Positions 26,345 to 34,816 of a stretch of DNA of 64,000 bases are shown piece after piece. The stretch is taken from assembly GCF_000161935.1 (NCBI RefSeq), contig NZ_GG698807.1:21966-85965 (forward strand), given 5' to 3'. Position 1 is the stretch's first letter. Each line of letters opens with the position of its first letter. The stretch comes from Limosilactobacillus coleohominis 101-4-CHN. GTDB taxonomy: Bacteria > Bacillota > Bacilli > Lactobacillales > Lactobacillaceae. The position numbers and the translations under genes are program-made. Below the pieces are notes generated by a model, which was not told where the DNA came from, ran no database searches, and worked only from the letters and a program-made list of their open reading frames with translations.

Positions 26345-27598
26345 TTACTTTGTAACTTTGGCTAAAGTGTAGTGCTTCTTACCACGACGCACCACGACGT
26401 ACTTACCATCAAAGTGATCTGCCGGGTTAATTTCAGCTTCGATATCCGTAACTTTTTCACCGTTGACGGTAATGGCGCCGTTCTTAACGTCTTCACGAGC
26501 CTGCCGCTTGGAAGGTTCAATATTGGTATTGACCAGCCAGTCCACAATGTTAACCACATCTGCCGAAATATCTACTGATGGGGCGGACTTGAAGGCCTGC
26601 TCGATATCTTCGGTGGTTAGATCTTTAATGTCACCCTTGAATAACAATTGAGAAATTTCTTCAGCGTGCTTGGTGGCAGCTTCGCCGTGGACAAAAGTAG
26701 TGACTTCCCGTGCCAATGTCCGTTGAGCTTCCCGCTTCCAAGGTTCCTTCTCAACCTTTTCAGCCAGGTCATTAATTTGATCTTGATCAAGGAATGTGAA
26801 GTACTTGAGGTATTTCACAACGTCGCGATCATCTTGGTTCAGCCAGAATTGGTAGAATTCGTATGGTGACGTCTTCTTCGGATCTAGCCAAACTGCGCCA
26901 CCAGCAGTTTTACCGAACTTTGTACCGTCGGCCTTGAGCATCAGTGGAATTGTTAGTCCAAAGACCTTGGTTTCGGGACCTTCCACCTTATGAATTAAGT
27001 CAATTCCAGAAGTAATGTTACCCCATTGGTCTGATCCACCGATTTGGAGTTGGACGTCATTGTTGCGGTAGAGGTGGAGAAAGTCAACCGCTTGAAGAAT
27101 TTGGTAGGTAAATTCAGTGAAGGAAATTCCGTTATCCAGCCGACTAGCAACGACTTCCTTATTTAACATCGTATTAACATTGAAGAGTTTACCGTAATCA
27201 CGCAGGAATTCAATCATAGAAATCTTGGAAAGCCAGGTGTAATTGTCCACGATGGTAAAGTTTTCGGTCCCAAATAACTTTTTCATTTGTTCAGTGAGGG
27301 CCTTTTTATTATGTTCCAACTGCGATTCAGTCTGCAGAGTTCGCTCAGTCTTTCGTCCGGAAGGATCCCCAATGGCACCAGTACCGCCACCGATAATGAT
27401 TACCGGGTGGTGGCCAGCGAGTTGGAATCGTTTCAGCATCATGAATGGAATTAAGTGTCCAATGTGGAGACTATCACCTGTTGGGTCCGTCCCACAGTAC
27501 AAACTAATTTGTTTTTCATTCGTTAATTCGCGGAGGCCGTCTTCATCAGTAACTTGATTAACTGCACCACGCCATTTTAATTCATCAACAATGTTCAT
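26345..27598 (-). CDS. tyrS: Tyrosyl-tRNA synthetase
   Basis: Class I synthetase of 417 residues charging tRNA-Tyr. HIGH motif in DSLHIGHLIPF, the KMSKS loop as KFGKTAGG, the tyrosine-pocket GGSDQWGNI, and a C-terminal S4-like RNA-binding domain (SKRQAREDVKNGAITVNGEK). Ribosome site GGAGGG lies 8 bases before the ATG. It has its own T-box leader and lies upstream of trpS on the same strand; both synthetases are therefore controlled separately by their own tRNAs. Confidence 0.97.
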   Translation of the reverse strand: MNIVDELKWRGAVNQVTDEDGLRELTNEKQISLYCGTDPTGDSLHIGHLIPFMMLKRFQLAGHHPVIIIGGGTGAIGDPSGRKTERTLQTESQLEHNKKALTEQMKKLFGTENFTIVDNYTWLSKISMIEFLRDYGKLFNVNTMLNKEVVASRLDNGISFTEFTYQILQAVDFLHLYRNNDVQLQIGGSDQWGNITSGIDLIHKVEGPETKVFGLTIPLMLKADGTKFGKTAGGAVWLDPKKTSPYEFYQFWLNQDDRDVVKYLKYFTFLDQDQINDLAEKVEKEPWKREAQRTLAREVTTFVHGEAATKHAEEISQLLFKGDIKDLTTEDIEQAFKSAPSVDISADVVNIVDWLVNTNIEPSKRQAREDVKNGAITVNGEKVTDIEAEINPADHFDGKYVVVRRGKKHYTLAKVTK

Positions 27599-27628
27599 CT
27601 AGAATCCCTCCATTTGTTAGTAACAACG

Positions 27629-27848
27629 AAAAAACGTCCCAAGACACTCAAGTCTTGGGACGAAGTGAACCGTGGTACCACCCATTTTCGTACGTTACGT
27701 ACCTTAATTAACATTATTTAAAAGATTGGTGATTAATAATGATCAGTTGTAATTCGTCAACCTCCTATGCATTAGCTTCCACATCACCGCTAACTCTCTG
27801 CACCAGGGAAGAGGTTCCTACTAGGACTGTTAATCAACCGTTGATTGC
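27629..27848 (-). promoter_or_regulatory. T-box leader controlling tyrS (tyrosine)
   Basis: Minus-strand T-box TGGGTGGTACCACGG (27684-27670). The terminator at 27662-27629 has CGTCCCAAGACTTG pairing to CAAGTCTTGGGACG-like arms and a T run. The specifier loop reads CGAAT-TAC-AA with the Tyr codon at 27751-27749. Confidence 0.93.
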
Positions 27849-27877
27849 ATTAAACAATGAATTAACTTAAAAGTCAA
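27849..27877 (-). promoter_or_regulatory. Promoter of the tyrS T-box transcript
   Basis: TTGACT (27877-27872), 17 bases, TTTAAT (27854-27849) on the minus strand. Confidence 0.65.
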
Positions 27878-27930
27878 GGTAGATAAATCGAATTTTTTTA
27901 AATGAAACCGATTTAATGTTCGGAAACGTG

Positions 27931-27958
27931 TTGACAGGTTATGAGATTTCAGTATAAT
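27931..27958 (+). promoter_or_regulatory. Promoter of the amino acid permease T-box transcript
   Basis: TTGACA (27931-27936), 16 bases, TATAAT (27953-27958): both boxes match the consensus perfectly. Confidence 0.85.
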
Positions 27959-27965
27959 TATCATT

Positions 27966-28157
27966 AACTTTTAATAAGAGCGACCAACAGAGAGACTAAT
28001 CTGAGCTGAAAGTTAGTCGTCGTTCATGGCATTAATTCACGCGTGAAATGGGTGGTTCCATTATTGACCGAGAGGTAAGTCCAAATGGCTTATAAAGATG
28101 GGTGGAACCGCGTTGACAAACGTCCCTGGTATTTGTAGTACCAGGGGCGTTTTTTTG
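27966..28157 (+). promoter_or_regulatory. T-box leader controlling an amino acid permease
   Basis: GGGTGGAACCGCG (28100-28112) is the T-box. A terminator follows (28119-28157: AACGTCCCTGGTA pairing to TACCAGGGGCGTT and T7). ACAGAGAG marks the distal loop of stem I. The specifier is not clear. The CGAA flank seen in the three synthetase leaders here is missing; candidates are CAC (His) at 28038-28040 in AATT-CAC-G and GGC or GCA a little upstream. Confidence 0.85.
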
Positions 28158-28174
28158 TGAAAGGAGATTAAAAG

Positions 28175-29533
28175 ATGGATGAACAACAAGAACAAAAATT
28201 ATCACGCTCACTAAAAAGTCGTCATATCACGATGATTGCAATTGGTGGTGCCATCGGTACTGGACTCTTCTTGGGATCCGGGAGTGCCATCAAAGCCGCC
28301 GGGCCATCAATTATTTTGACATATTTGATTGTCGGAATCTTCTGTTTCTTTATGATGCGCGCCCTTGGTGAACTTTTGCTCGCTGATACTAGTAAACATT
28401 CCTTTATTGATTCAGTGAAGGAATATCTTGGCGATCGGATGGAATTTATTGCTGGCTGGACGTATTGGTCGTGTTGGTTGAGTCTTGCGATGGCAGATTT
28501 GACCGCGACCGGGATTTACTTAAAGTACTGGTTTCCTAATTTACCACAGTGGATTGGTCCGCTCGTGATTATTATTTTGCTGATGTTGGTTAACATGGTT
28601 AACGTGGGGTTATTTGGTGAACTTGAATCCTGGTTTTCCACGATTAAGGTTTTAGCAATTGTCGCACTAATTGTTGTTGGTTTAGTGATGGTGATTTTAC
28701 AGACACCAACGAAGACAGGTCACGCTAGTTTAGTGAACCTAGTAAGCCATGGTGGATTCTTCCCGAAGGGGCCAATTGGTTTCTTGATGTCGTTTCAAAT
28801 GGTTGTTTTTGCCTTTGTTGGAATTGAAATGGTTGGTTTAACCGCTGGGGAAACTAAAAACCCAGAGACAGATATTCCTAAGGCAATTAATACTCTGCCA
28901 GTTCGGATTGGGTTATTCTACATTGGTTCAATGCTCGCAATTATGTCGGTCTACCCTTGGACGGATATTAAGACGAGCTCGAGCCCGTTTGTTCAAGTCT
29001 TTGCGGGAATTGGGGTGACAGGTGCAGCCGCCATTTTAAACTTTGTGGTACTGACTGCTGCTATGTCAGCCACTAATAGTGCTATCTTCTCAACTAGTCG
29101 TTCGTTGTACTCACTGGCTGCTGGTGGGAATGCACCAGCTCGTTTCCAAAAATTGAGCGCTAAGGCAGTACCAAATCAGGCGTTGCAATTCTCTTCACTA
29201 ATCCTATTTGTGGTGGTTATTTTAAACTACGTGATGCCTGCGGGAATTTTCGAATTAATTTCCGGAGTGTCAACCATTAACTTTATTTTTGTATGGCTCT
29301 TTATTCTGTGGTGCCATATTAAGTACCGCCAAGCTCATCCAAAGGGAGTGGCTGGGTTCTCAATGCCAGGATTCCCAGTAACGGATTGGTTAACCATTAT
29401 TTTCTTTGTTGCGGTCCTGATTATTTTGCTCTTTATTCCATCAACGCGTCCAGCGTTATTTGTTTCGGTGTTGTTTTTTATTTGTCTATTTATTGGGTAT
29501 ACGTTTGTGGAACGTTCGCGACAACACAAATAA
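28175..29533 (+). CDS. Amino acid permease, AAT-type APC family
   Basis: 452 residues with about 12 membrane segments. SRHITMIAIGGAIGTGLFLGSG at the N-terminus is the conserved first-segment signature of AAT permeases, and FVGIEMVGLTAGETKNPE is a typical mid-protein motif. It lies directly behind a T-box leader with a strong ribosome site (AAAGGAG), so uptake is induced when one particular tRNA is uncharged. The substrate should be that amino acid; histidine is one candidate from the leader, unproven. Monocistronic as far as I can see. Confidence 0.88.
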   Translation: MDEQQEQKLSRSLKSRHITMIAIGGAIGTGLFLGSGSAIKAAGPSIILTYLIVGIFCFFMMRALGELLLADTSKHSFIDSVKEYLGDRMEFIAGWTYWSCWLSLAMADLTATGIYLKYWFPNLPQWIGPLVIIILLMLVNMVNVGLFGELESWFSTIKVLAIVALIVVGLVMVILQTPTKTGHASLVNLVSHGGFFPKGPIGFLMSFQMVVFAFVGIEMVGLTAGETKNPETDIPKAINTLPVRIGLFYIGSMLAIMSVYPWTDIKTSSSPFVQVFAGIGVTGAAAILNFVVLTAAMSATNSAIFSTSRSLYSLAAGGNAPARFQKLSAKAVPNQALQFSSLILFVVVILNYVMPAGIFELISGVSTINFIFVWLFILWCHIKYRQAHPKGVAGFSMPGFPVTDWLTIIFFVAVLIILLFIPSTRPALFVSVLFFICLFIGYTFVERSRQHK

Positions 29534-29932
29534 ATCATAACGCTTTCATTACCGTAATGAACGGATTCAATTGCTATTTTAATTCATGAGAATTATAATA
29601 AAGATGTGGAAAGATCAGTACCGTTGCCTGATAACAACCTGTAAATAACAGGAATCACTCTTACCCCCACATCACATCAACTAAATAAGGTCAAAAGACT
29701 AGTTGTCGAATTATTTCGGGATCTTCGGACCCCCTTAGAACACTAATTTAAGTTACTTAATTGAGATACAGTTTAAAATTGGAACAATGAAGTACGCAAC
29801 GGCAGATAGTCTTTCCAAAATATAGCACCAAGCAATTGCTTGGTGCTTTTTGTTTATTCGGTGATGTAAAGCGTTATACTTTTGATATTTATTCAGTTCG
29901 GTGAATAAATGAAGGGGGACGGCGGAAATCGC
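29534..29932. other. Gap between the permease and nupC with two regulatory-looking sites
   Basis: No supported gene. Contains a terminator at 29823-29852 and a TGTAAAGCG box (29865-29873) that is inverted relative to CGCTTTACA at 29930-29938. A sequence resembling a cre half-site (TCATAACGCTTTCA, 29535-29548) follows the permease stop. Nothing else recognised. Confidence 0.5.
29823..29852 (+). terminator. Terminator between the permease and nupC
   Basis: AGCACCAAGC and GCTTGGTGCT form a perfect stem around AATT, followed by T residues. Confidence 0.9.
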
Positions 29933-29961
29933 TTTACACGGTATCAATCGTCAGGTATAAT
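29925..29961 (+). promoter_or_regulatory. nupC promoter with an overlapping cre-like site
   Basis: TTTACA (29933-29938), 17 bases, TATAAT (29956-29961). The -35 is embedded in GAAATCGCTTTACA, whose reverse complement has the AAAGCG core of a catabolite-responsive element, with mismatches at the ends. A second, inverted TGTAAAGCG lies 56 bases upstream. CcpA control of nucleoside uptake is plausible but not proven. Confidence 0.55.
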
Positions 29962-30043
29962 TATTACAAAGTCGATTGCAAAATCTATGTAATTAGACTC
30001 GTTGTGCAATTATTCGATTTCTATACAGAAAGGTGCTGACATA

Positions 30044-31243
30044 ATGTATCTTGCGATTAATATCGTTGGACTATTAGTTTTCTTGCTAATTGGGTTCCTT
30101 TTCTCCAAGGACAAGAAAAACATTAATTGGAAAGCTATTGCAGTGATGGTGGTTATCAACATCATCCTGGCAGCCTTTTTGATTGGCTCGCCAGTCGGTC
30201 GGCGGGGTGTTCAAGCTGCTGCGGATGGCTTTGTTTGGCTAGTAGACGCTTCAGCTAAGGGGACCACTTTTGCGCTTGGTTCCTGGTATAATGCCAAGAA
30301 TTTGAACTTTATTTGTTCTGCGCTGATGCCAATCTTGATGGTTGTTCCATTGTTCGATATTTTAACCTACATCGGTTTCCTGCCATGGATAATTAAATGG
30401 ATTGGTCGGGGGTTGTCATTTATTACCGGTCAACCGAAATTTGAATCGTTCTTCGCAGTTGAAATGATGTTCTTAGGGAACACCGAAGTATTGGCCGTTT
30501 CCGAATTACAATTGCGGAAGATGTCTAAGGCACGGAACTTAACGATTGCCATGATGTCAATGTCATGTATTACCGCAGCAATGGTTGGCTCATATGTTGA
30601 AATGATGCCTGGTCGTTACATTTTAACGGCGATTCCGATTAACATCATTAACTCACTGATTGCCACTAGTTTGATGAACCCAGTGAAGGTTGATCCGGCC
30701 GAGGATACGATTGTGACGGTTAATGACACGGATGCTAAAAAGGAACCATTCTTTAGTTTCTTGGGTGACTCAATTTTGGGCGCCGGTAAGCTGATTTTGA
30801 TTATCATTGCTAACGTGGTTGCGTTCGTTGCATTAGCCGCATTGATTGATAAGATTTTAGGGCTCTTCTGGAAGCCACTTTCACTAGAAAGTATCTTAGG
30901 GGTCATCATGTTCCCGTTCTCCTGGCTAATGGGATTAAATGTCCACGATGCGTGGATTCTTTCTCAAAATATGGGGATGAAGTTGATCACCAACGAATTT
31001 GTTGTCATGGGTAGCATGACAAATAAGATCGCGCATTTCGATCCGCACTTCCAAGCAGTCCTGACAACGTTTGTAACTTCATTTGCTAACTTTGGGACGC
31101 TTGGAATGATCATTGGTGCCTTTAAGGGACTAGTTGATAAAGATACGAACAACTACATTGCGCGCAATATTGGTTACCTAGTTCTTTCAGGGATTTTGGT
31201 CTCTCTGTTGTCAGCTGCAATGGTTGGTTTATTCGTTTGGTAA
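30044..31243 (+). CDS. nupC: Nucleoside transporter, NupC/CNT family
   Basis: Concentrative nucleoside:cation symporter of 399 residues with N-terminal, core and gate regions of the family. Hydrophobic segments throughout; GNTEVLAVSELQLRKMS, SYVEMMPGRYILTA and GLNVHDAW contain residues typical of CNT substrate and gate motifs. The start at 30044 follows GAAAGGTG at 7 bases; an in-frame TTG/ATG further up (30002) precedes the membrane domain without a ribosome site. A nucleoside hydrolase gene follows after a small intercistronic hairpin, making an uptake-and-cleavage pair. Confidence 0.9.
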   Translation: MYLAINIVGLLVFLLIGFLFSKDKKNINWKAIAVMVVINIILAAFLIGSPVGRRGVQAAADGFVWLVDASAKGTTFALGSWYNAKNLNFICSALMPILMVVPLFDILTYIGFLPWIIKWIGRGLSFITGQPKFESFFAVEMMFLGNTEVLAVSELQLRKMSKARNLTIAMMSMSCITAAMVGSYVEMMPGRYILTAIPINIINSLIATSLMNPVKVDPAEDTIVTVNDTDAKKEPFFSFLGDSILGAGKLILIIIANVVAFVALAALIDKILGLFWKPLSLESILGVIMFPFSWLMGLNVHDAWILSQNMGMKLITNEFVVMGSMTNKIAHFDPHFQAVLTTFVTSFANFGTLGMIIGAFKGLVDKDTNNYIARNIGYLVLSGILVSLLSAAMVGLFVW

Positions 31244-31259
31244 TTAAAAATGATTGATT

Positions 31260-31289
31260 GGAGGCTGGCGGGAACGACAGTCTCCTTTT
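31260..31289 (+). terminator. Weak intercistronic hairpin between nupC and the nucleoside hydrolase
   Basis: GGAGGCTG and CAGTCTCC pair (one G-U) around a 10-base loop, followed by TTTT. It may reduce read-through or protect the nupC message. Confidence 0.5.
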
Positions 31290-31317
31290 GTTACTTAATA
31301 GGAAAGGATGCCAGAAA

Positions 31318-32238
31318 ATGACTACGAAAATTATTATGGATACGGATCCAGGAATTGATGACGCAGCTGCTTTGACGATGGCAATCAATAACCCAGAAAT
31401 TGATTTAAAACTAGTGACTGCAGTTGCTGGAAATGTCAAAGTTGATAAAACAACGGCGAACGCACTTAAAATTGTGCATTTCTTTGGAAAAAACGATACT
31501 ATTCCCGTGGCTGCTGGGGCGGCTGAACCATTAATCAAACCATTTGAAGACGCTGCTCGGATTCACGGTGAGTCTGGAATGGAAGGGTACGACTTTGGTG
31601 ATGATTACGGTCAACCAATTGCTAAATCAGCGGTACAAGCACTTCGTGATACAATCATGGCTGAAGATGAAATTACTTTAGTGCCAACTGGTTCATACAC
31701 TAACATTGCGTTGCTTTTCAAGGAATACCCTGAAGTAAAGAGTCATATTAAGCAGATTGTGGCAATGGGTGGTTCCCTTTCTGGTGGCAATATGACGAGT
31801 GTGGCCGAATTTAATGTCTTTACCGATCCGGATGCGGCACGAATTATGTATAATTCTGGCATTCCAATTGTGATGGTTGGTTTAGATGTAACATTGAAAG
31901 CGTTGCTGACAGATGACAGTCTCAATCAGCTTAAAGATATGAACGAAACTGGTAAAATGTTGTATGGTTTAATCAGTCACTATAATGATGTCAGCGGTGG
32001 AGCCAAGGGTCGGCCAATGCATGACGTCAATACGATTTTCTACTTATTGCACCCTGAGGCCTTCACTACTAAGAATTTATGGATTGACGTCCAAACTAGT
32101 GGCCCAGCAATTGGGGCAACGGTCGGTGACATTCGTGGTGCGTACCATGATAGCAAAACTAATGCCAAGGCGTGCGTTGATATTGATGCCGACTTCTTTA
32201 ACCAATGGTTCCTAGCACAAGTTGCTAAAATGAAATAA
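31318..32238 (+). CDS. Ribonucleoside hydrolase (inosine/uridine-preferring family)
   Basis: 306 residues. The calcium-binding signature DTDPGIDDAAAL is at the N-terminus; MGGSLSGGNMTSVAEFNVFTDPDAA and the late HDVNTIFYL are further family motifs. The enzyme cleaves ribonucleosides to base and ribose for salvage. Start 31318 chosen for the AAAGGATG site 7 bases upstream. It is coupled to nupC. Which nucleoside it prefers (RihA, RihB or RihC type) cannot be told with certainty. Confidence 0.92.
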   Translation: MTTKIIMDTDPGIDDAAALTMAINNPEIDLKLVTAVAGNVKVDKTTANALKIVHFFGKNDTIPVAAGAAEPLIKPFEDAARIHGESGMEGYDFGDDYGQPIAKSAVQALRDTIMAEDEITLVPTGSYTNIALLFKEYPEVKSHIKQIVAMGGSLSGGNMTSVAEFNVFTDPDAARIMYNSGIPIVMVGLDVTLKALLTDDSLNQLKDMNETGKMLYGLISHYNDVSGGAKGRPMHDVNTIFYLLHPEAFTTKNLWIDVQTSGPAIGATVGDIRGAYHDSKTNAKACVDIDADFFNQWFLAQVAKMK

Positions 32239-32258
32239 AGCCAATTGAAACAATGAAT

Positions 32259-32293
32259 TAGCTCCCGTGAATGCTTGAAACGGGGGCTTTTTT
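32259..32293 (+). terminator. Terminator of the nupC-hydrolase operon
   Basis: AGCTCCCGT and ACGGGGGCT form a stem followed by six T residues. The downstream arm overlaps the spacer of the predicted rsmG promoter. Confidence 0.85.
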
Positions 32294-32303
32294 AAGGTAA
32301 AGT
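32275..32303 (+). promoter_or_regulatory. Candidate promoter of the rsmG-noc-parAB cluster
   Basis: TTGAAA (32275-32280), 17 bases, TAAAGT (32298-32303), followed after about 10 bases by a dyad made of parS half-sites. Confidence 0.5.
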
Positions 32304-32313
32304 AAAAAGGTAA

Positions 32314-32337
32314 CGTGAAACAATTTCGTGTTTCACG
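32314..32337. promoter_or_regulatory. Inverted pair of parS half-sites before rsmG
   Basis: CGTGAAACA and TGTTTCACG are perfect complements around six bases. These are the two halves of the ParB-binding palindrome TGTTTCACGTGAAACA in reversed order. The dyad lies at the predicted transcription start of the cluster that encodes ParB and Noc. It could be a degenerate parS, an operator for autoregulation, or chance. Confidence 0.55.
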
Positions 32338-32351
32338 GAAAGGACGGTAGA

Positions 32352-33080
32352 ATGACTCCAGAAGAATTTCGTCAAGCGTTAGCTAACCAAGGGATTCAAT
32401 TGACTGATCATCAAATGAATCAATTTGCTCAGTATTATCAAGATTTAGTAGCTACCAATCAGGTTGTTAATTTAACCCGTATTACGGATGAAAAAGATGT
32501 TTACTTGAAACACTTTTATGATTCCATTACCGGTAGTTTTGCTCTGCCAGCATTACGGACCGAAAGTCTGAGTTTATGTGATATTGGAGCTGGGGCTGGT
32601 TTCCCATCATTACCATTGAAGATTGCGTTTCCCCAATTAAAGGTAACGATTGTTGATTCATTGAACAAACGGATTAACTTTTTACAAGAATTAGTTGCTC
32701 GTCTTAATCTGGATAACGTGACGTTAGTCCACTCAAGAGCGGAAGATTTTAGTAAAAAGGGAAGCGCCCATCGGGAAAACTATGATGTGGTAACAGCGCG
32801 TGCTGTTGCACGTTTATCCGTACTGAGTGAGCTGTGTTTACCCGCTGCCAAAGTGGGAGGCATTTTTCTGGCATATAAGGCACAAGCAGCCGCGGATGAA
32901 TTAACTTCAGCGACGCGGGCAATCGCTAAGTTGGGTGGCCAAAAACGGAATGTTTACTCATTAGAATTGCCAACTAAACCAGAACCAGAGGAACGAAACT
33001 TATTAATTATTGATAAACTAACCGCAACGCCTCAGCAATATCCGCGACGGGCGGGGACACCTGCGAAAAAACCATTATAG
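32352..33080 (+). CDS. rsmG: 16S rRNA (guanine-N7) methyltransferase RsmG
   Basis: SAM-dependent methyltransferase of 242 residues that modifies a guanosine in the 530 loop of 16S rRNA. The SAM-binding motif is LCDIGAGAGFPSLPLKIAFP, preceded by NLTRITDEKDVYLKHFYDS, a family signature. Start 32352 has GAAAGGACGG before it; an earlier in-frame GTG at 32328 lies in the dyad and is unlikely. Position ahead of noc and parAB is the classic oriC-proximal order. Confidence 0.96.
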   Translation: MTPEEFRQALANQGIQLTDHQMNQFAQYYQDLVATNQVVNLTRITDEKDVYLKHFYDSITGSFALPALRTESLSLCDIGAGAGFPSLPLKIAFPQLKVTIVDSLNKRINFLQELVARLNLDNVTLVHSRAEDFSKKGSAHRENYDVVTARAVARLSVLSELCLPAAKVGGIFLAYKAQAAADELTSATRAIAKLGGQKRNVYSLELPTKPEPEERNLLIIDKLTATPQQYPRRAGTPAKKPL

Positions 33081-33104
33081 TTATTAAAATGAGGGAGAAT
33101 GAGT

Positions 33105-34025
33105 ATGGCATTTTCAATTTTTGGCATTGGTAAAAATCATCACGATACAAAAAATGAAGTGGTAGAGATTCCGTTAGATCAAATTGAGCCCAACCGTTAT
33201 CAACCACGGCAGGTTTTTGATGAAGAAGGAATTCAAGAATTAGCCGCAACTATTGATGCACATGGCTTGCTCCAGCCGATTATTCTCCGTGAATATGAAC
33301 CAGCAAAATATGAAATTATCGCCGGTGAACGCCGCTTTCGGGCGATGAAGTTATTGCAATGGGAAAAGGCACCGGCGATTGTGGAGAAGATGAACGATCA
33401 CGAAACCGCATCGTTAGCCTTGATTGAAAATTTACAACGATCTGAATTAAGTTCAGTGGAAGAAGCCCAAGCCTATGAAAAGCTGATGGACTTAAATCAT
33501 TTAACACAGGCGAAGTTGGCTAAGGGTGTCGGAAAGAGTCAATCCGCGGTTGCCAACAAGCTGCGGCTGCTGAAGTTGATTGTTCCAGTTCAAAATGCCA
33601 TTCTGGATGGGTTAATTACCGAACGTCATGGTCGGGCACTTTTAAATCTTAATGATGATCAGCAACGTAAAATGTTAATGCGGATTGTGAACGAAAAATT
33701 GAACGTTCGGCAAACGGAAGATGAAGTGGCCCGCCTCCAAGGAAAGCCTCTGCCATCTGAAGTAGAAGCCCAAAAAGAGCAGGAACGACTTGCAAACGAA
33801 GAAAATGTGAAGGTTAAGAAACCAAAGAAACGGTCTGTTAAACATAAGCCTGCCAAAAAAGCCTCTCCAGCACCTAAAATTAAGATCAGTGATCCGCGAA
33901 TTGCCATGAACACCATTAAGGAATCCGTGAAAATGATTAATGATAGTGGATTGGATGCTGAATTGTCTGAGCAAACCTTAAAAAATGCTTATAAGATAAC
34001 CATTAAGATTCCAAAGCAAAAGTAA
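33105..34025 (+). CDS. noc: Noc, nucleoid occlusion protein (ParB family)
   Basis: 306 residues. ParB-type N-terminal domain with EIPLDQIEPNRYQPR and IAGERRFRAMK, then the helix-turn-helix TQAKLAKGVGKSQSAVANKL. A lysine-rich linker (about residues 235-258) separates the C-terminal dimerisation part. Noc blocks division over the nucleoid. Of two nearby ATGs (33099, 33105), the second is 8 bases from GGGAG and is preferred. It is distinguished from ParB by position before parA and by the basic linker. Confidence 0.9.
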   Translation: MAFSIFGIGKNHHDTKNEVVEIPLDQIEPNRYQPRQVFDEEGIQELAATIDAHGLLQPIILREYEPAKYEIIAGERRFRAMKLLQWEKAPAIVEKMNDHETASLALIENLQRSELSSVEEAQAYEKLMDLNHLTQAKLAKGVGKSQSAVANKLRLLKLIVPVQNAILDGLITERHGRALLNLNDDQQRKMLMRIVNEKLNVRQTEDEVARLQGKPLPSEVEAQKEQERLANEENVKVKKPKKRSVKHKPAKKASPAPKIKISDPRIAMNTIKESVKMINDSGLDAELSEQTLKNAYKITIKIPKQK

Positions 34026-34045
34026 TAACGAAAGGAGCTGACACG

Positions 34046-34816
34046 ATGGGAACAGTAATCGCACTGGCTAATCAAAAAGGTGGGGTTGGTAAAACCACCA
34101 CCAGTGTCAACCTGGGTGCCTGTTTAGCGGATGCTGGCAAGCGAGTTTTGCTTATTGACTTAGACCCGCAAGGTAACGCCACTAGTGGCCTTGGCATTGA
34201 TAAAAAGAAGATCGAGCAGAGCGTCTATGATGTGCTAATTAATGATGTGGAATTGAGCGCGGTCATTCAGCCAAGCAGTCATCAGGGATTAGACATTGCA
34301 CCGACAACAATTGAATTATCAGGTGCAGAAGTTGAGTTAACTTCTATGATGGCCCGGGAGACCCGGTTAAAGGATGGGTTTGCTGACGTTCAGGATCAAT
34401 ATGATTATATTTTGATTGATTGCCCGCCTTCGCTGGGATTATTAACGATTAACGCCTTTACAGCTGCTAATTCTATTTTGATTCCAGTTCAGAGTGAATA
34501 CTATGCTTTGGAAGGCTTGAGTCAATTAATCAATACGATTCAGCTGGTTCGAAAACATTTCAATAAGGACCTTAAGATAGAGGGAGTTTTATTGACGATG
34601 TTCGATAAACGCACTAACCTCGGTCAGGAAGTCAATGCGGAAGTAAAAAAGTTTTTTGGCTCCCAAGTATACGAGACTGTCATTCCACGGAATGTTCGTT
34701 TGTCAGAGGCGCCCAGTCATGGTTTGGCCATCATTGATTACGATAAAAGATCGACGGGTGCCAAGGTTTACCAACAATTAGCAAAGGAAGTGTTGGCTGC
34801 TCATGGCGAAAAATAA
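34046..34816 (+). CDS. parA: ParA/Soj, chromosome partitioning ATPase
   Basis: 256 residues with the deviant Walker A KGGVGKTTTSVNLG at residues 11-24, Walker A' DLDPQGNATSGLG and Walker B LIDCPPSLGLLT. Works with ParB in origin segregation and replication control. Ribosome site AAAGGAG, 7 bases before the ATG. Its end overlaps parB by 14 bases. Confidence 0.97.
   Translation: MGTVIALANQKGGVGKTTTSVNLGACLADAGKRVLLIDLDPQGNATSGLGIDKKKIEQSVYDVLINDVELSAVIQPSSHQGLDIAPTTIELSGAEVELTSMMARETRLKDGFADVQDQYDYILIDCPPSLGLLTINAFTAANSILIPVQSEYYALEGLSQLINTIQLVRKHFNKDLKIEGVLLTMFDKRTNLGQEVNAEVKKFFGSQVYETVIPRNVRLSEAPSHGLAIIDYDKRSTGAKVYQQLAKEVLAAHGEK

Noticed and set aside
32314-32337. Functional canonical parS site
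   Set aside because: The half-sites are in reversed order and separated by six bases, so it is not a standard parS; reported only as a dyad of interest.
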